A stretch of DNA of 5,646 nt from Actinomycetota bacterium (GTDB lineage Bacteria; Actinomycetota; Thermoleophilia; UBA2241): contig PKYM01000245.1 in assembly GCA_003132645.1 (NCBI GenBank), forward strand, positions 1 to 5,646, given 5' to 3'. A program made the translations under genes and the position numbers. Within the stretch, counting starts at the first letter, position 1; each line of letters opens with the position of its first letter. A model generated the notes under the pieces. The model searched no databases. It was not told the origin of the DNA and worked only from the letters and a program-made list of their open reading frames with translations. Positions 1 to 5,452 of the stretch are shown here, piece by piece.

Positions 1-1
1 G

Positions 2-613
2 GCCAGCGAGCTGCCACTCGTGCTGAGCGCGGCCGGCAAGGGCGCGACCGATCAGGCGAGCGCCCAGGATTCGTTCCTGTCGGCGGCCTTCGCGGGGGCG
101 GCGCTGGTGCCGGCCGGCCGGCAGACCGAGACCGCCAAGGCGATCGCCGACCGGCAGAAGGGCCTGGCCTCAGGCGACGCCCGCGATCTGCTCGCCGAGA
201 TGACCACGGGCCGCATGACCGTGGCGCGTCTGCCCTCGAACGGCCAGACCGCCGAAGGCCAGTTCGCCTGGCGGCCCGATCCCACGGCGATCACCGCCCA
301 GATCACCCGCAATGCCCGCGACTTCGTTGCCCCCTTCACGGTCGCCGTCGAGAACGGCTCGGGCGCGCTGGGCATCGGCAAACTCGTGGTCGGCCGCCTG
401 AGCGGCCTCGACGTGAACCTGCCAGCGGTGCGCAACGCCGCCTCCTTCGATTACGAAGTCACCCAGATCCGCGCCGGGGCGAAAGCCTTCGGAGTGGCCA
501 ACCAGGTGCGTGATATACTCGGCCATGGCGTTGTCCTGACAGGCAGCGGCCTGCCCGACAATGGCGTAGTGGTCATTGTGGGCAAGGACCTCAAGGCAAA
601 GGATCTGCAGTAA
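2..613 (+). CDS. LCP-family wall protein with LytR C-terminal domain (3' end only)
   Basis: The reading frame is already open at the window edge (first full codon at 2), so the N-terminus, membrane anchor and catalytic LCP domain lie upstream. About the last 90 residues fit the LytR_C domain: a strand with the NGSG turn (bases about 350-361), then a V/I-rich strand ending in VVVIVGKDL near the stop. The preceding part (LLAEM...RLPSNG...WRPDPTAI) resembles the end of an LCP catalytic domain, where a conserved LP and a 'pD' segment precede the LytR_C linker. LCP proteins are membrane-anchored, extracytoplasmic phosphotransferases that attach polymers to peptidoglycan. The LytR_C assignment is seen directly; the LCP assignment is inferred from it and from the position just before rsfS, a widespread nadD-LCP-rsfS order. 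The GTG at 20 is internal and not the real start. Confidence 0.72.
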   Translation, partial: ASELPLVLSAAGKGATDQASAQDSFLSAAFAGAALVPAGRQTETAKAIADRQKGLASGDARDLLAEMTTGRMTVARLPSNGQTAEGQFAWRPDPTAITAQITRNARDFVAPFTVAVENGSGALGIGKLVVGRLSGLDVNLPAVRNAASFDYEVTQIRAGAKAFGVANQVRDILGHGVVLTGSGLPDNGVVVIVGKDLKAKDLQ

Positions 614-660
614 CAACGACTGAGCAGAGTGAGCGAGCGCTGGCCCTTGCAAGAGAAGCC

Positions 661-1008
661 GTGCGCGTCGCTGCCGCCAAAAAGGCCCACGATCCCGTCG
701 TCCTCGACATGGCTGAAGCGGTCGGCTACACCGACTACTTCGTCATCGTAAGCGGCGCCAGCACCCGCCAGGCCAAGGCGATCGCCGATGCCGTGAGCCA
801 GGCCCTGCGCGCTATCGGTGCGCCCCCCGCCCGCGCCGAAGGCGAGCGCGAGGCAGAGTGGATCCTCCTCGACTACCTCGACATCGTCGTACACGTCTTC
901 ACGCCGGGCGCGCGCGACTTCTACAGACTCGAAGCCCTGTGGAGTGACGTTCCTCGCGTGAGCATCGCGCTCGACGATAACGACGCCGAAGTGTCGCGGA
1001 CCGGCTGA
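661..1008 (+). CDS. rsfS: Ribosomal silencing factor RsfS (Iojap/YbeB family)
   Basis: RsfS binds ribosomal protein uL14 on the large subunit and blocks joining with the small subunit, slowing translation in starvation. From GTG 661 the protein is 115 residues. Family marks are VVLDM (13-17), TDYFVIVSG (24-32), the R-Q-x-x-x-I-A-D segment (36-43), the signature EGE...EWILLDYLDIVVHVF (60-80) and the C-terminal FYRLEALW. GTG 661 leaves only about 12 residues before VVLDM, roughly half of what E. coli RsfS has. The same frame is open upstream back to 610 and encodes a plausible missing helix (TTEQSERALALAREAV). Bases 598-603 (AAAGGA) would be a well-placed ribosome binding site for a start at 610, where the codon is GTA and overlaps the LCP stop TAA. 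The true N-terminus is therefore uncertain. It is likely cotranscribed and translationally coupled with the LCP gene. Family assignment is very secure; the start is not. Confidence 0.93.
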   Translation: MRVAAAKKAHDPVVLDMAEAVGYTDYFVIVSGASTRQAKAIADAVSQALRAIGAPPARAEGEREAEWILLDYLDIVVHVFTPGARDFYRLEALWSDVPRVSIALDDNDAEVSRTG

Positions 1009-1093
1009 GCCGGCGCGGCCCGTCCTCTCAAGGGGGATTCCGCGGGCGCCCGACGAACTGGTCACTGTCGCCATGGCTGACGACTGGGAGGGA

Positions 1094-1621
1094 GTGACCC
1101 TGAAAGCGATCGTCCTTTGCTGTGCGGTGCTCGTGGCCGTGGCGAGCTGGACCGCCGCCTCGGCACAGCCCGCTGCAGCTTCCGGCAGCCATCTCACCAA
1201 GGCCGAACAGACCATGCTTGCTTTGCTGAACCACGCCCGCACGAGTCGCGGCCGGCATGCGTTGCGCGCCGTCTCCTCGCTCGAACGCGCCTCCAGGGCG
1301 CACTCGCGGGACATGCTGCGCCGCGGTTACTTTTCGCATGACTCCCACGGCGGCGGCTCGTATGCGGTCCGACTGCGGGCCTTCGGCTACTCGCGCGCGG
1401 GATGCACCGCCTGGAAGGTCGGCGAGATCATCGGTTGGGGCCAGGGCGGGGCGGCCTCGGCGCGCCGCATCTTTCGGCGCTGGATGAAAAGCCCGGTCCA
1501 CCGCAGGGTGATCCTGCAGCGCGGCTTCCGCGACGTCGGTATCGGAGCCGTCACGGGAACGCTGTGCGGCTTGTCCGGCGTGCGCATGGTGACGGTCGAC
1601 TTCGGCCACCGGGTGAAGTAA
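1094..1621 (+). CDS. Secreted CAP/SCP-domain protein (YkwD-like)
   Basis: The 175-residue product has an N-terminal signal peptide: basic Lys4, a hydrophobic run rich in A/V/L/C, and a likely cleavage after Ala-Ser-Ala (residues 22-24). The rest is one CAP domain. Visible family motifs are LLNHAR near the start, AHSRDML, GYFSHDS with His82, GEIIGWG with Glu111, WMKSPVHRR with His136, and FRDVGIGAV. His82, Glu111 and His136 correspond to the CAP-cavity residues. Cys104 and Cys158 could form a disulfide outside the cell. The usual GEN(I/L) is GEII here. CAP proteins are secreted and mostly of unknown function in bacteria. I chose GTG 1094 because it starts next to the signal peptide and a GGGAGG lies just upstream, although the spacing is short. 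ATG 1073 is in frame but adds an acidic MADDWEG prefix and has no ribosome binding site; CTG 1100 would have better spacing. It is separated from rsfS by about 85 bases with no clear promoter. Confidence 0.85.
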   Translation: MTLKAIVLCCAVLVAVASWTAASAQPAAASGSHLTKAEQTMLALLNHARTSRGRHALRAVSSLERASRAHSRDMLRRGYFSHDSHGGGSYAVRLRAFGYSRAGCTAWKVGEIIGWGQGGAASARRIFRRWMKSPVHRRVILQRGFRDVGIGAVTGTLCGLSGVRMVTVDFGHRVK

Positions 1622-1693
1622 CGAGGCTGATCGTCGGCCGCCATCGGGTGAACTGGCAGGCCCGATCGTCACCCCTTCACGACGGATCTCCGC

Positions 1694-1722
1694 TGGAGCT
1701 CCGGCCTTCCAACGGGTATACT
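1694..1722 (+). promoter_or_regulatory. Predicted dinB promoter
   Basis: A -10 hexamer TATACT (1717-1722) lies 17 bases after a weak -35 TGGAGC (1694-1699, three of six matches to TTGACA). Such an AT-rich hexamer stands out in this GC-rich stretch. The expected transcription start is about 1729-1731, at or within two bases of the dinB ATG. Confidence 0.6.
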
Positions 1723-1738
1723 GCGAACATATGTTCGC
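1723..1738 (+). promoter_or_regulatory. LexA operator (SOS box) over the dinB start codon
   Basis: The 16 bases GCGAACATATGTTCGC form a perfect palindrome and match the Gram-positive/actinobacterial LexA box CGAAC-N4-GTTCG. The site starts directly after the -10 element and contains the dinB ATG (1731-1733). LexA bound here would cover the predicted transcription start, giving tight repression relieved on DNA damage. This is the only such site I found in the window. Confidence 0.9.
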
Positions 1739-2909
1739 CTCACCACCGTCCATCATCCACATCGACATGGACGCCTTCTTCGCGTCGGTCGAACAGGCGC
1801 GTCGCCCTGAGCTACGCGGCCGGCCGGTGGTCGTCGGCGGGCGGGCCGAGCGCCGCAGCGTGGTGTCCACGGCGTCCTACGAAGCGCGGGCTTGCGGCGT
1901 GCGCACGGCCATGCCCGTGGCCCAGGCGCGGCGGCTGTGTCCGCAGGCGGTCTTCCTGCCGGTCGACATGAGCGCCTACACCGCCGTCTACCACGAGCTG
2001 CTCGAGCTGTTCGGGCGGTTCACCGACCTGGTCGAGCCCGTGTCGATCGACGAAGCCGTCCTCGACGTCGCCGGCAGCCGCCGGCTCTTCGGGCCGTCGC
2101 GGGCGATCGCCGGCCGCATCCAGGAGCTGGTCTACGACGAGCAGGGCCTCACCTGCACGCTGGGCGTCGCCCCCAACAAGCTGCTCGCCAAACTGGCCGC
2201 CGACCTGCACAAACCGGCCGGCATCGGCGTGCTCGACGAAGCCGACGTCCACGGCCGGCTGCGGGCGCTGCCCGTCGGCGAGCTGCACGGCGTCGGGCCG
2301 GTCACCCAGGATCGTCTGCACACCCTCGGCCTCACCACTGTCGGCATGCTGCAAGACGTCCCCCTGGCGTTCCTCGCGGCGGCCTTCGGCCGGTCCGCGC
2401 AGCCGCTCAAACAGCTCGCCTTCGGTCGCAGCCTGGCGCCCGTGCGGTCCGTCGCCGCGGCGCCTTCGTCCATGAGTCACGAAACCACCTTCGCCACCGA
2501 CACGGCCGAACCGCAAGCCCTGCGCGCCACGCTGCTCACGCTGGCCGACGAGCTCATGGCGCGGCTGCGCGGTGGCCGCTACGCGGCGCGCACCGTGGCG
2601 CTCAAGGTCCGCGACAACACCTTTCATACGCTCGAACGCCATATCACGCTGCTGCATGCCACCACGAGCACGCGGGTCGTCTACACCGCCGCGGCCGGTC
2701 TGCTCGACGCCGTCGAGCTCGGCCCTCGGCGCGTCCGCCTGCTGGGCATCACCGTGAGCGGTCTGCAGAGTGGCGTCTACCAGCTCACCTTCGACGACGG
2801 CTGGAAAGACCTCGCTTTAGACGAAGCCGTCGACGGCGTGCGCGCCCGCTACGGACGGCACAGTATCCGCCCGGCAGCCACCTGCGCCAACGGCGCGAGC
2901 TTGTGCTAG
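1731..2909 (+). CDS. dinB: DNA polymerase IV (Y-family translesion polymerase)
   Basis: DinB copies past damaged template bases without proofreading. The 392-residue protein is full length for the family. The palm begins with IDMDAFFASVEQ (11-22): Asp12 is the first metal ligand and Phe17 the likely steric gate against ribonucleotides. SIDEAVLDV (105-113) supplies Asp107 and Glu108; the usual Tyr after SIDEA is Val here. GVAPNKLLAKLAAD and HKPAGI follow, then a helix-hairpin-helix (PVGELHGVGPVTQDRL) and the little-finger domain. A C-terminal QLTFDD (351-356) sits where many homologues carry a QLxLF-type sliding-clamp motif, so clamp binding may be weaker or use other residues. ATG 1731 is the first plausible start and leaves a normal short N-terminus. 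There is no ribosome binding site before it, in keeping with a leaderless mRNA. The LexA palindrome spans the start, so expression is very likely SOS-induced. It appears monocistronic. Confidence 0.97.
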   Translation: MFASPPSIIHIDMDAFFASVEQARRPELRGRPVVVGGRAERRSVVSTASYEARACGVRTAMPVAQARRLCPQAVFLPVDMSAYTAVYHELLELFGRFTDLVEPVSIDEAVLDVAGSRRLFGPSRAIAGRIQELVYDEQGLTCTLGVAPNKLLAKLAADLHKPAGIGVLDEADVHGRLRALPVGELHGVGPVTQDRLHTLGLTTVGMLQDVPLAFLAAAFGRSAQPLKQLAFGRSLAPVRSVAAAPSSMSHETTFATDTAEPQALRATLLTLADELMARLRGGRYAARTVALKVRDNTFHTLERHITLLHATTSTRVVYTAAAGLLDAVELGPRRVRLLGITVSGLQSGVYQLTFDDGWKDLALDEAVDGVRARYGRHSIRPAATCANGASLC

Positions 2910-2912
2910 ACT
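2904..2912 (+). promoter_or_regulatory. Extended -10 promoter overlapping the dinB stop codon
   Basis: TGCTAGACT matches an extended -10 element (TGn followed by TAGACT, four of six to TATAAT). Its TAG (2907-2909) is the dinB stop codon. No convincing -35 is visible about 17 bases upstream. A start near 2919-2920 would place the RNA 5' end just before the first inverted-repeat arm at 2921-2925. This fits a promoter for the structured region and possibly for the EF-G-like gene, but it could be chance. Confidence 0.35.
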
Positions 2913-2924
2913 CCCACGATTGCG

Positions 2925-3013
2925 GGCACATCTCTCGAGCCGGCACCCGGTCGACCTCGACGTCACGATGGCGTTGGCGACGGGCCGTCGGGCGGTCTCT
3001 CGAGCGATGTGCC
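2925..3013. repeat. Imperfect inverted repeat, 15-base arms
   Basis: Left arm 2925-2939 starts GGCACATC and ends CTCGAG; right arm 2999-3013 is CTCGAGCGATGTGCC. They pair as 8 plus 6 base pairs around one mismatch (2933 against 3005), with 59 bases between. The bases TCTCTCGAGC also occur as a direct repeat at 2931-2940 and 2996-3005. No flanking target duplication is visible, so it is better explained as RNA structure than as a small mobile element. Confidence 0.6.
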
Positions 3014-3115
3014 GTCACGTCGGCAAGGACGCACGCATCGATGACGCACGGCGGATCGACACGGAGGTATGCCTCCCACGGGGGCTCAGTCGGCTGCCAT
3101 AAGGCCCGCACCTCG

Positions 3116-3150
3116 GCGCGCGCGACGGTTCACTCGTCGCGCGCGTTTGT
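3116..3150 (+). terminator. Intrinsic terminator or attenuator hairpin before the EF-G-like gene
   Basis: An 11-bp perfect GC-rich stem (3117-3127 with 3135-3145, plus a possible G-U pair 3116/3146) closes a seven-base loop GTTCACT and is followed by the short T-rich stretch TTTGT (3146-3150). It lies about 207 bases after dinB and 47 bases before the EF-G-like ATG. It could end dinB or small-RNA transcription, or act as an attenuator if transcripts from 2904-2912 read into the EF-G-like gene. Confidence 0.6.
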
Positions 3151-3196
3151 GCTGTGTGGCCCGGTCTGAACGCTCACACGACCCGAGGAGACCAGC

Positions 3197-5269
3197 ATGA
3201 ACGAACCGGGCAAGATCAGGAACGTCGCTCTCGTCGGCCACCGCGGTACCGGCAAGACGTCCCTCCTCGAAGCGCTCGTGTTTCGTGCCGGAGTGATCAA
3301 CCGCCAGGGCAAGATCGAAGACGGCACGACGATCGGCGACTGGGACGACGACGAGAAGCGCCGGCAGCTCAGCCTGGCGTCGTCACTCGCCCACGTAGAG
3401 CGCGACGGCTTCACCTATAACCTCATCGACACGCCCGGCGACGCCAGCTTCCAGGCCGACACCATCGGCGCCCTGCGCGTCGTCGAGACGGCGCTCGTCG
3501 TGGTCAACACGGTGATGGGCGTCGAGGTCCAGACCGAGCGGCTCTGGATGCGCGCCGCCGACGCCGGCCGCGCCCGCATCCTCTTCTGCAACATGCTCGA
3601 CCGCGAGCGCGCCGACTTCGATCGCACCCTCGGCGGCCTGCGCGAGGCCTTCGGCCACGAAGTCGTCGCCGTGCAACTGCCGATCGGCAGCGAGCACGAG
3701 TTCAGCGGCGTCGTCGACGTGCTCAAGATGAAGGCCTACACGCTCGACGGCCAGCAGGTCGTCGAAGCCGACGTGCCGGCCGAACTCGCTGAGCGCGCGC
3801 AGGAGATGCGCGACGCGCTCACCGAGGTCGTTGCCGAATCCAGCGACGAGCTCACCGAGAAGTTCCTCATGGAAGAAGAGCTGAGCGAAGACGAGTTGCA
3901 GCGCGGCTTCGCCGAGGCGGTGCGCGACGCCAAGATCTTCCCGGTCGCGGTCGGTTCGGCCACGCACCTTCTCGGCGTCGACCTGCTGCTCGAGCTGCTG
4001 GCGCTGGCGCCCTCGCCGGCGGCCGCGCCGCCGGTCCTGGCCTTCAAGCCCGACGGCACCGAAGTCGAGTTCTTCTGCGACCTCGACAAGCCGGCGGCGG
4101 CCTTCGTCTTCAAGACCGTCGCCGACCCCTTCAGCGGCCGCATCAACATCTTCCGCGTCTTCCAGGGCACGGTCGCCGCCGACAGCAACCTGGTCGACGC
4201 CCGCGACGCCCACAAGGAGCGCCTCGGCGCGCTGCTCAAGCAGCAGGGCAAGGAGACCAAGCCCGTCGAGCAGCTCGGCGCCGGCGACATCGGCGCCGTG
4301 GCCAAGCTCAAAGAGGTCGTTACCGGCGACACGCTGTCGACCGACGGCGCGGCTGCCTTCCCGCCGATCGGGTACCCCGCGGCGCTCATGTCGTTCGCCG
4401 TCAAAGCCAAGGCCAAGGGCGACGAAGACAAGGTCATCAGCGCCCTGCGCCGACTCGCCGAAGAAGACCCCATGATGCACGTCCAGCGCGATGCGCAGAC
4501 CGGCGAGATGATCGTCTCGGGCATGAGCCAGGTACACGTCGAGGTCACCGTCGAGCGCATGAAGCGCCGCTTCAACGCCGACGTCGACTTAAAGCCGCCG
4601 CGCGTACCGTACCGCGAGACCATCCGCGGCAGCGCCAAGGCCGAGGGCAAGCACAAAAAGCAGACCGGCGGCCGCGGCCAGTTCGCCGACACCTGGATGG
4701 CAGTGGCGCCCCTGCAGAGCGGCGAGGGCTTCGAGTTCGTCGACAAGATCGTCGGCGGCGCCATCCCGCGCAACTACATCCCGGCCGTCGAAAAAGGCGT
4801 GCGGGCGGCGATGGTCGAAGGCTTTCTGGCCGGCTACCCCCTGGCCGACGTCCAGGTCACCCTCTACGACGGCAAGTACCACCCCGTCGATTCCTCCGAC
4901 ATGGCCTTCCAGATCGCCGGGTCGATCGGTTTCAAGGCGGCCGTCGAAAAGGCGCAGCCGGTGCTGCTCGAACCGATCATGAACGTCGAGGTCACGGTGC
5001 CCGAAGAAAACGTGGGCGACATCATCGGCGACATGAATTCCCGGCGCGGTCGTGTGCTGGGCACCACGCCGCGCGGCCACAACAGCGTGATCGCCGCCGA
5101 AGTACCGCTCGCCGAGATGGTGAGCTACGCGCCCGACCTCACCTCCATGACCGGCGGTCGCGGCGACTACCACATGGAGTTCCTGCGCTACGACGAAGTG
5201 CCTTCGCACATGGCCCAAAAAGTCATCGACGAAGCAAAGAAGGCCCGCGAAGAAGCCCAAAAGAGCTGA
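3197..5269 (+). CDS. Elongation factor G-like translational GTPase (EF-G2 type paralogue)
   Basis: This 690-residue protein has the full five-domain EF-G layout: GTPase with G' insert (about 5-280), domain II (about 295-385), III (about 395-465), IV (about 466-590) and V (to about 680). G1 is GHRGTGKTS (14-22). The switch I Thr region (RGIT in EF-G) reads RQLS, with Ser59 in place of Thr. G3 is DTPGD (78-82), with Asp82 replacing the catalytic His of DTPGH. G4 is NMLD (132-135) instead of NKxD, and G5 is GSA (253-255). Domain IV keeps the tip motif QTGGRGQ (489-495), GYPLADVQVTLYDG and SSDMAF; domain V keeps EPIMNVEV and GDMNSRRG. These features fit the EF-G-like group found beside true EF-G in actinobacteria, whose role is unclear (mycobacterial FusA2 is of this kind). 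The canonical fusA is expected elsewhere, next to rpsL/rpsG. ATG 3197 follows GAGGAG (3185-3190) at six bases. Translocase activity is not proven by sequence. Confidence 0.93.
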   Translation: MNEPGKIRNVALVGHRGTGKTSLLEALVFRAGVINRQGKIEDGTTIGDWDDDEKRRQLSLASSLAHVERDGFTYNLIDTPGDASFQADTIGALRVVETALVVVNTVMGVEVQTERLWMRAADAGRARILFCNMLDRERADFDRTLGGLREAFGHEVVAVQLPIGSEHEFSGVVDVLKMKAYTLDGQQVVEADVPAELAERAQEMRDALTEVVAESSDELTEKFLMEEELSEDELQRGFAEAVRDAKIFPVAVGSATHLLGVDLLLELLALAPSPAAAPPVLAFKPDGTEVEFFCDLDKPAAAFVFKTVADPFSGRINIFRVFQGTVAADSNLVDARDAHKERLGALLKQQGKETKPVEQLGAGDIGAVAKLKEVVTGDTLSTDGAAAFPPIGYPAALMSFAVKAKAKGDEDKVISALRRLAEEDPMMHVQRDAQTGEMIVSGMSQVHVEVTVERMKRRFNADVDLKPPRVPYRETIRGSAKAEGKHKKQTGGRGQFADTWMAVAPLQSGEGFEFVDKIVGGAIPRNYIPAVEKGVRAAMVEGFLAGYPLADVQVTLYDGKYHPVDSSDMAFQIAGSIGFKAAVEKAQPVLLEPIMNVEVTVPEENVGDIIGDMNSRRGRVLGTTPRGHNSVIAAEVPLAEMVSYAPDLTSMTGGRGDYHMEFLRYDEVPSHMAQKVIDEAKKAREEAQKS

Positions 5270-5274
5270 CGCCG

Positions 5275-5314
5275 GGCGTGGGCGGCGGGCCCGGGCGGGC
5301 CCGCCGCCCACGCC
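5275..5314 (+). terminator. Strong GC-rich hairpin after the EF-G-like gene
   Basis: Bases 5275-5292 pair perfectly with 5297-5314 (18 bp, all G-C except one A-T) around a four-base loop GGGC, starting five bases after the stop codon. No T-tract follows. Hairpins without a U-run are common terminators in high-GC actinobacteria, so this probably ends the EF-G-like transcript and protects its 3' end. Confidence 0.75.
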
Positions 5315-5389
5315 GCCCGGCTGTCCTCATGGTCGCCCGCACTGTGCCACTTTGGCCTGATTTGCGGGTACTTTACGAGCAAGCGACCG

Positions 5390-5419
5390 TTGGAAGCCGC
5401 TTCGGGCCTGCGATAGAAT
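5390..5419 (+). promoter_or_regulatory. Predicted pdxS promoter
   Basis: TTGGAA (5390-5395, four of six to TTGACA) is followed after 18 bases by TAGAAT (5414-5419, five of six to TATAAT). Transcription would start near 5426-5427, giving a leader of about 26 bases. With the hairpin at 5275-5314 upstream, this supports pdxS as the start of a new transcription unit. Confidence 0.65.
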
Positions 5420-5452
5420 CAACTTTCTCAGAAAAGAATACGGAGGTATCCC

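Larger units (their letters stand above)
2919..3150 (+). ncRNA. Candidate structured RNA or leader upstream of the EF-G-like gene (unidentified)
   Basis: The 287-base gap between dinB and the EF-G-like gene has no convincing protein gene but much symmetry. An arm at 2925-2939 pairs with 2999-3013 (14 of 15 positions). TGCGGGC (2921-2927) can also pair with GCCCGCA (3104-3110), giving a possible closing helix that competes with the first. A GGAGG/CCTCC hairpin lies at 3063-3076, and the region ends in a strong terminator-like hairpin (3116-3146). With the -10 element at 2904-2912 upstream and the EF-G-like ribosome binding site 35 bases downstream, the layout is that of an attenuated 5' leader or a free-standing small RNA. 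I compared it by eye with conserved cores of several riboswitches, 4.5S RNA, tmRNA and RNase P RNA and found no match. Boundaries are inferred. Confidence 0.3.

Noticed and set aside
1001..1013. CCGGC-TGA-GCCGG hairpin with the rsfS stop codon in the loop.
   Set aside because: A five-pair stem with a three-base loop and no T-run is likely chance in this composition.
1643..1674. Weak inverted repeats (ATCGGG/CCCGAT and GGGTGA/TCACCC) after the CAP gene.
   Set aside because: Six-base stems with long loops and no T-run are too weak to call as a terminator.
2925..3013. Inverted repeat considered as a miniature transposable element.
   Set aside because: There is no target-site duplication, the arms are imperfect and only one copy is visible. 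RNA structure is the simpler reading.
2920..3102. 60-codon + strand frame in the dinB/EF-G-like gap.
   Set aside because: It has no ribosome binding site, no recognisable domain, and overlaps the inverted repeat region. It looks like a chance open frame in GC-rich DNA.
3014..3110. Possible c-di-GMP (GEMM) riboswitch, suggested by GGCAAGG and repeated ACGCACG.
   Set aside because: The conserved core (GCAAA tracts, tetraloop-receptor pairing and ordered helices) could not be aligned.
1892..3169. 425-codon + strand frame overlapping dinB in another phase.
   Set aside because: Its translation is almost all Arg/Ala/Pro/Gly, an out-of-phase shadow of dinB with no domain.
3069..3200. Small + strand frame starting ATG after GGAGG and ending TGA overlapping the EF-G-like ATG (43 codons).
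   Set aside because: The GGAGG is only one base from the ATG, the product is an arginine-rich low-complexity string typical of GC-rich noncoding frames, and the frame runs through the terminator hairpin.
3383..4537. Long minus-strand open frame opposite the EF-G-like gene.
   Set aside because: It is antisense to a well-conserved gene and its composition (repetitive V/G/D/E/L) is typical of the mirror frame of GC-rich coding DNA.
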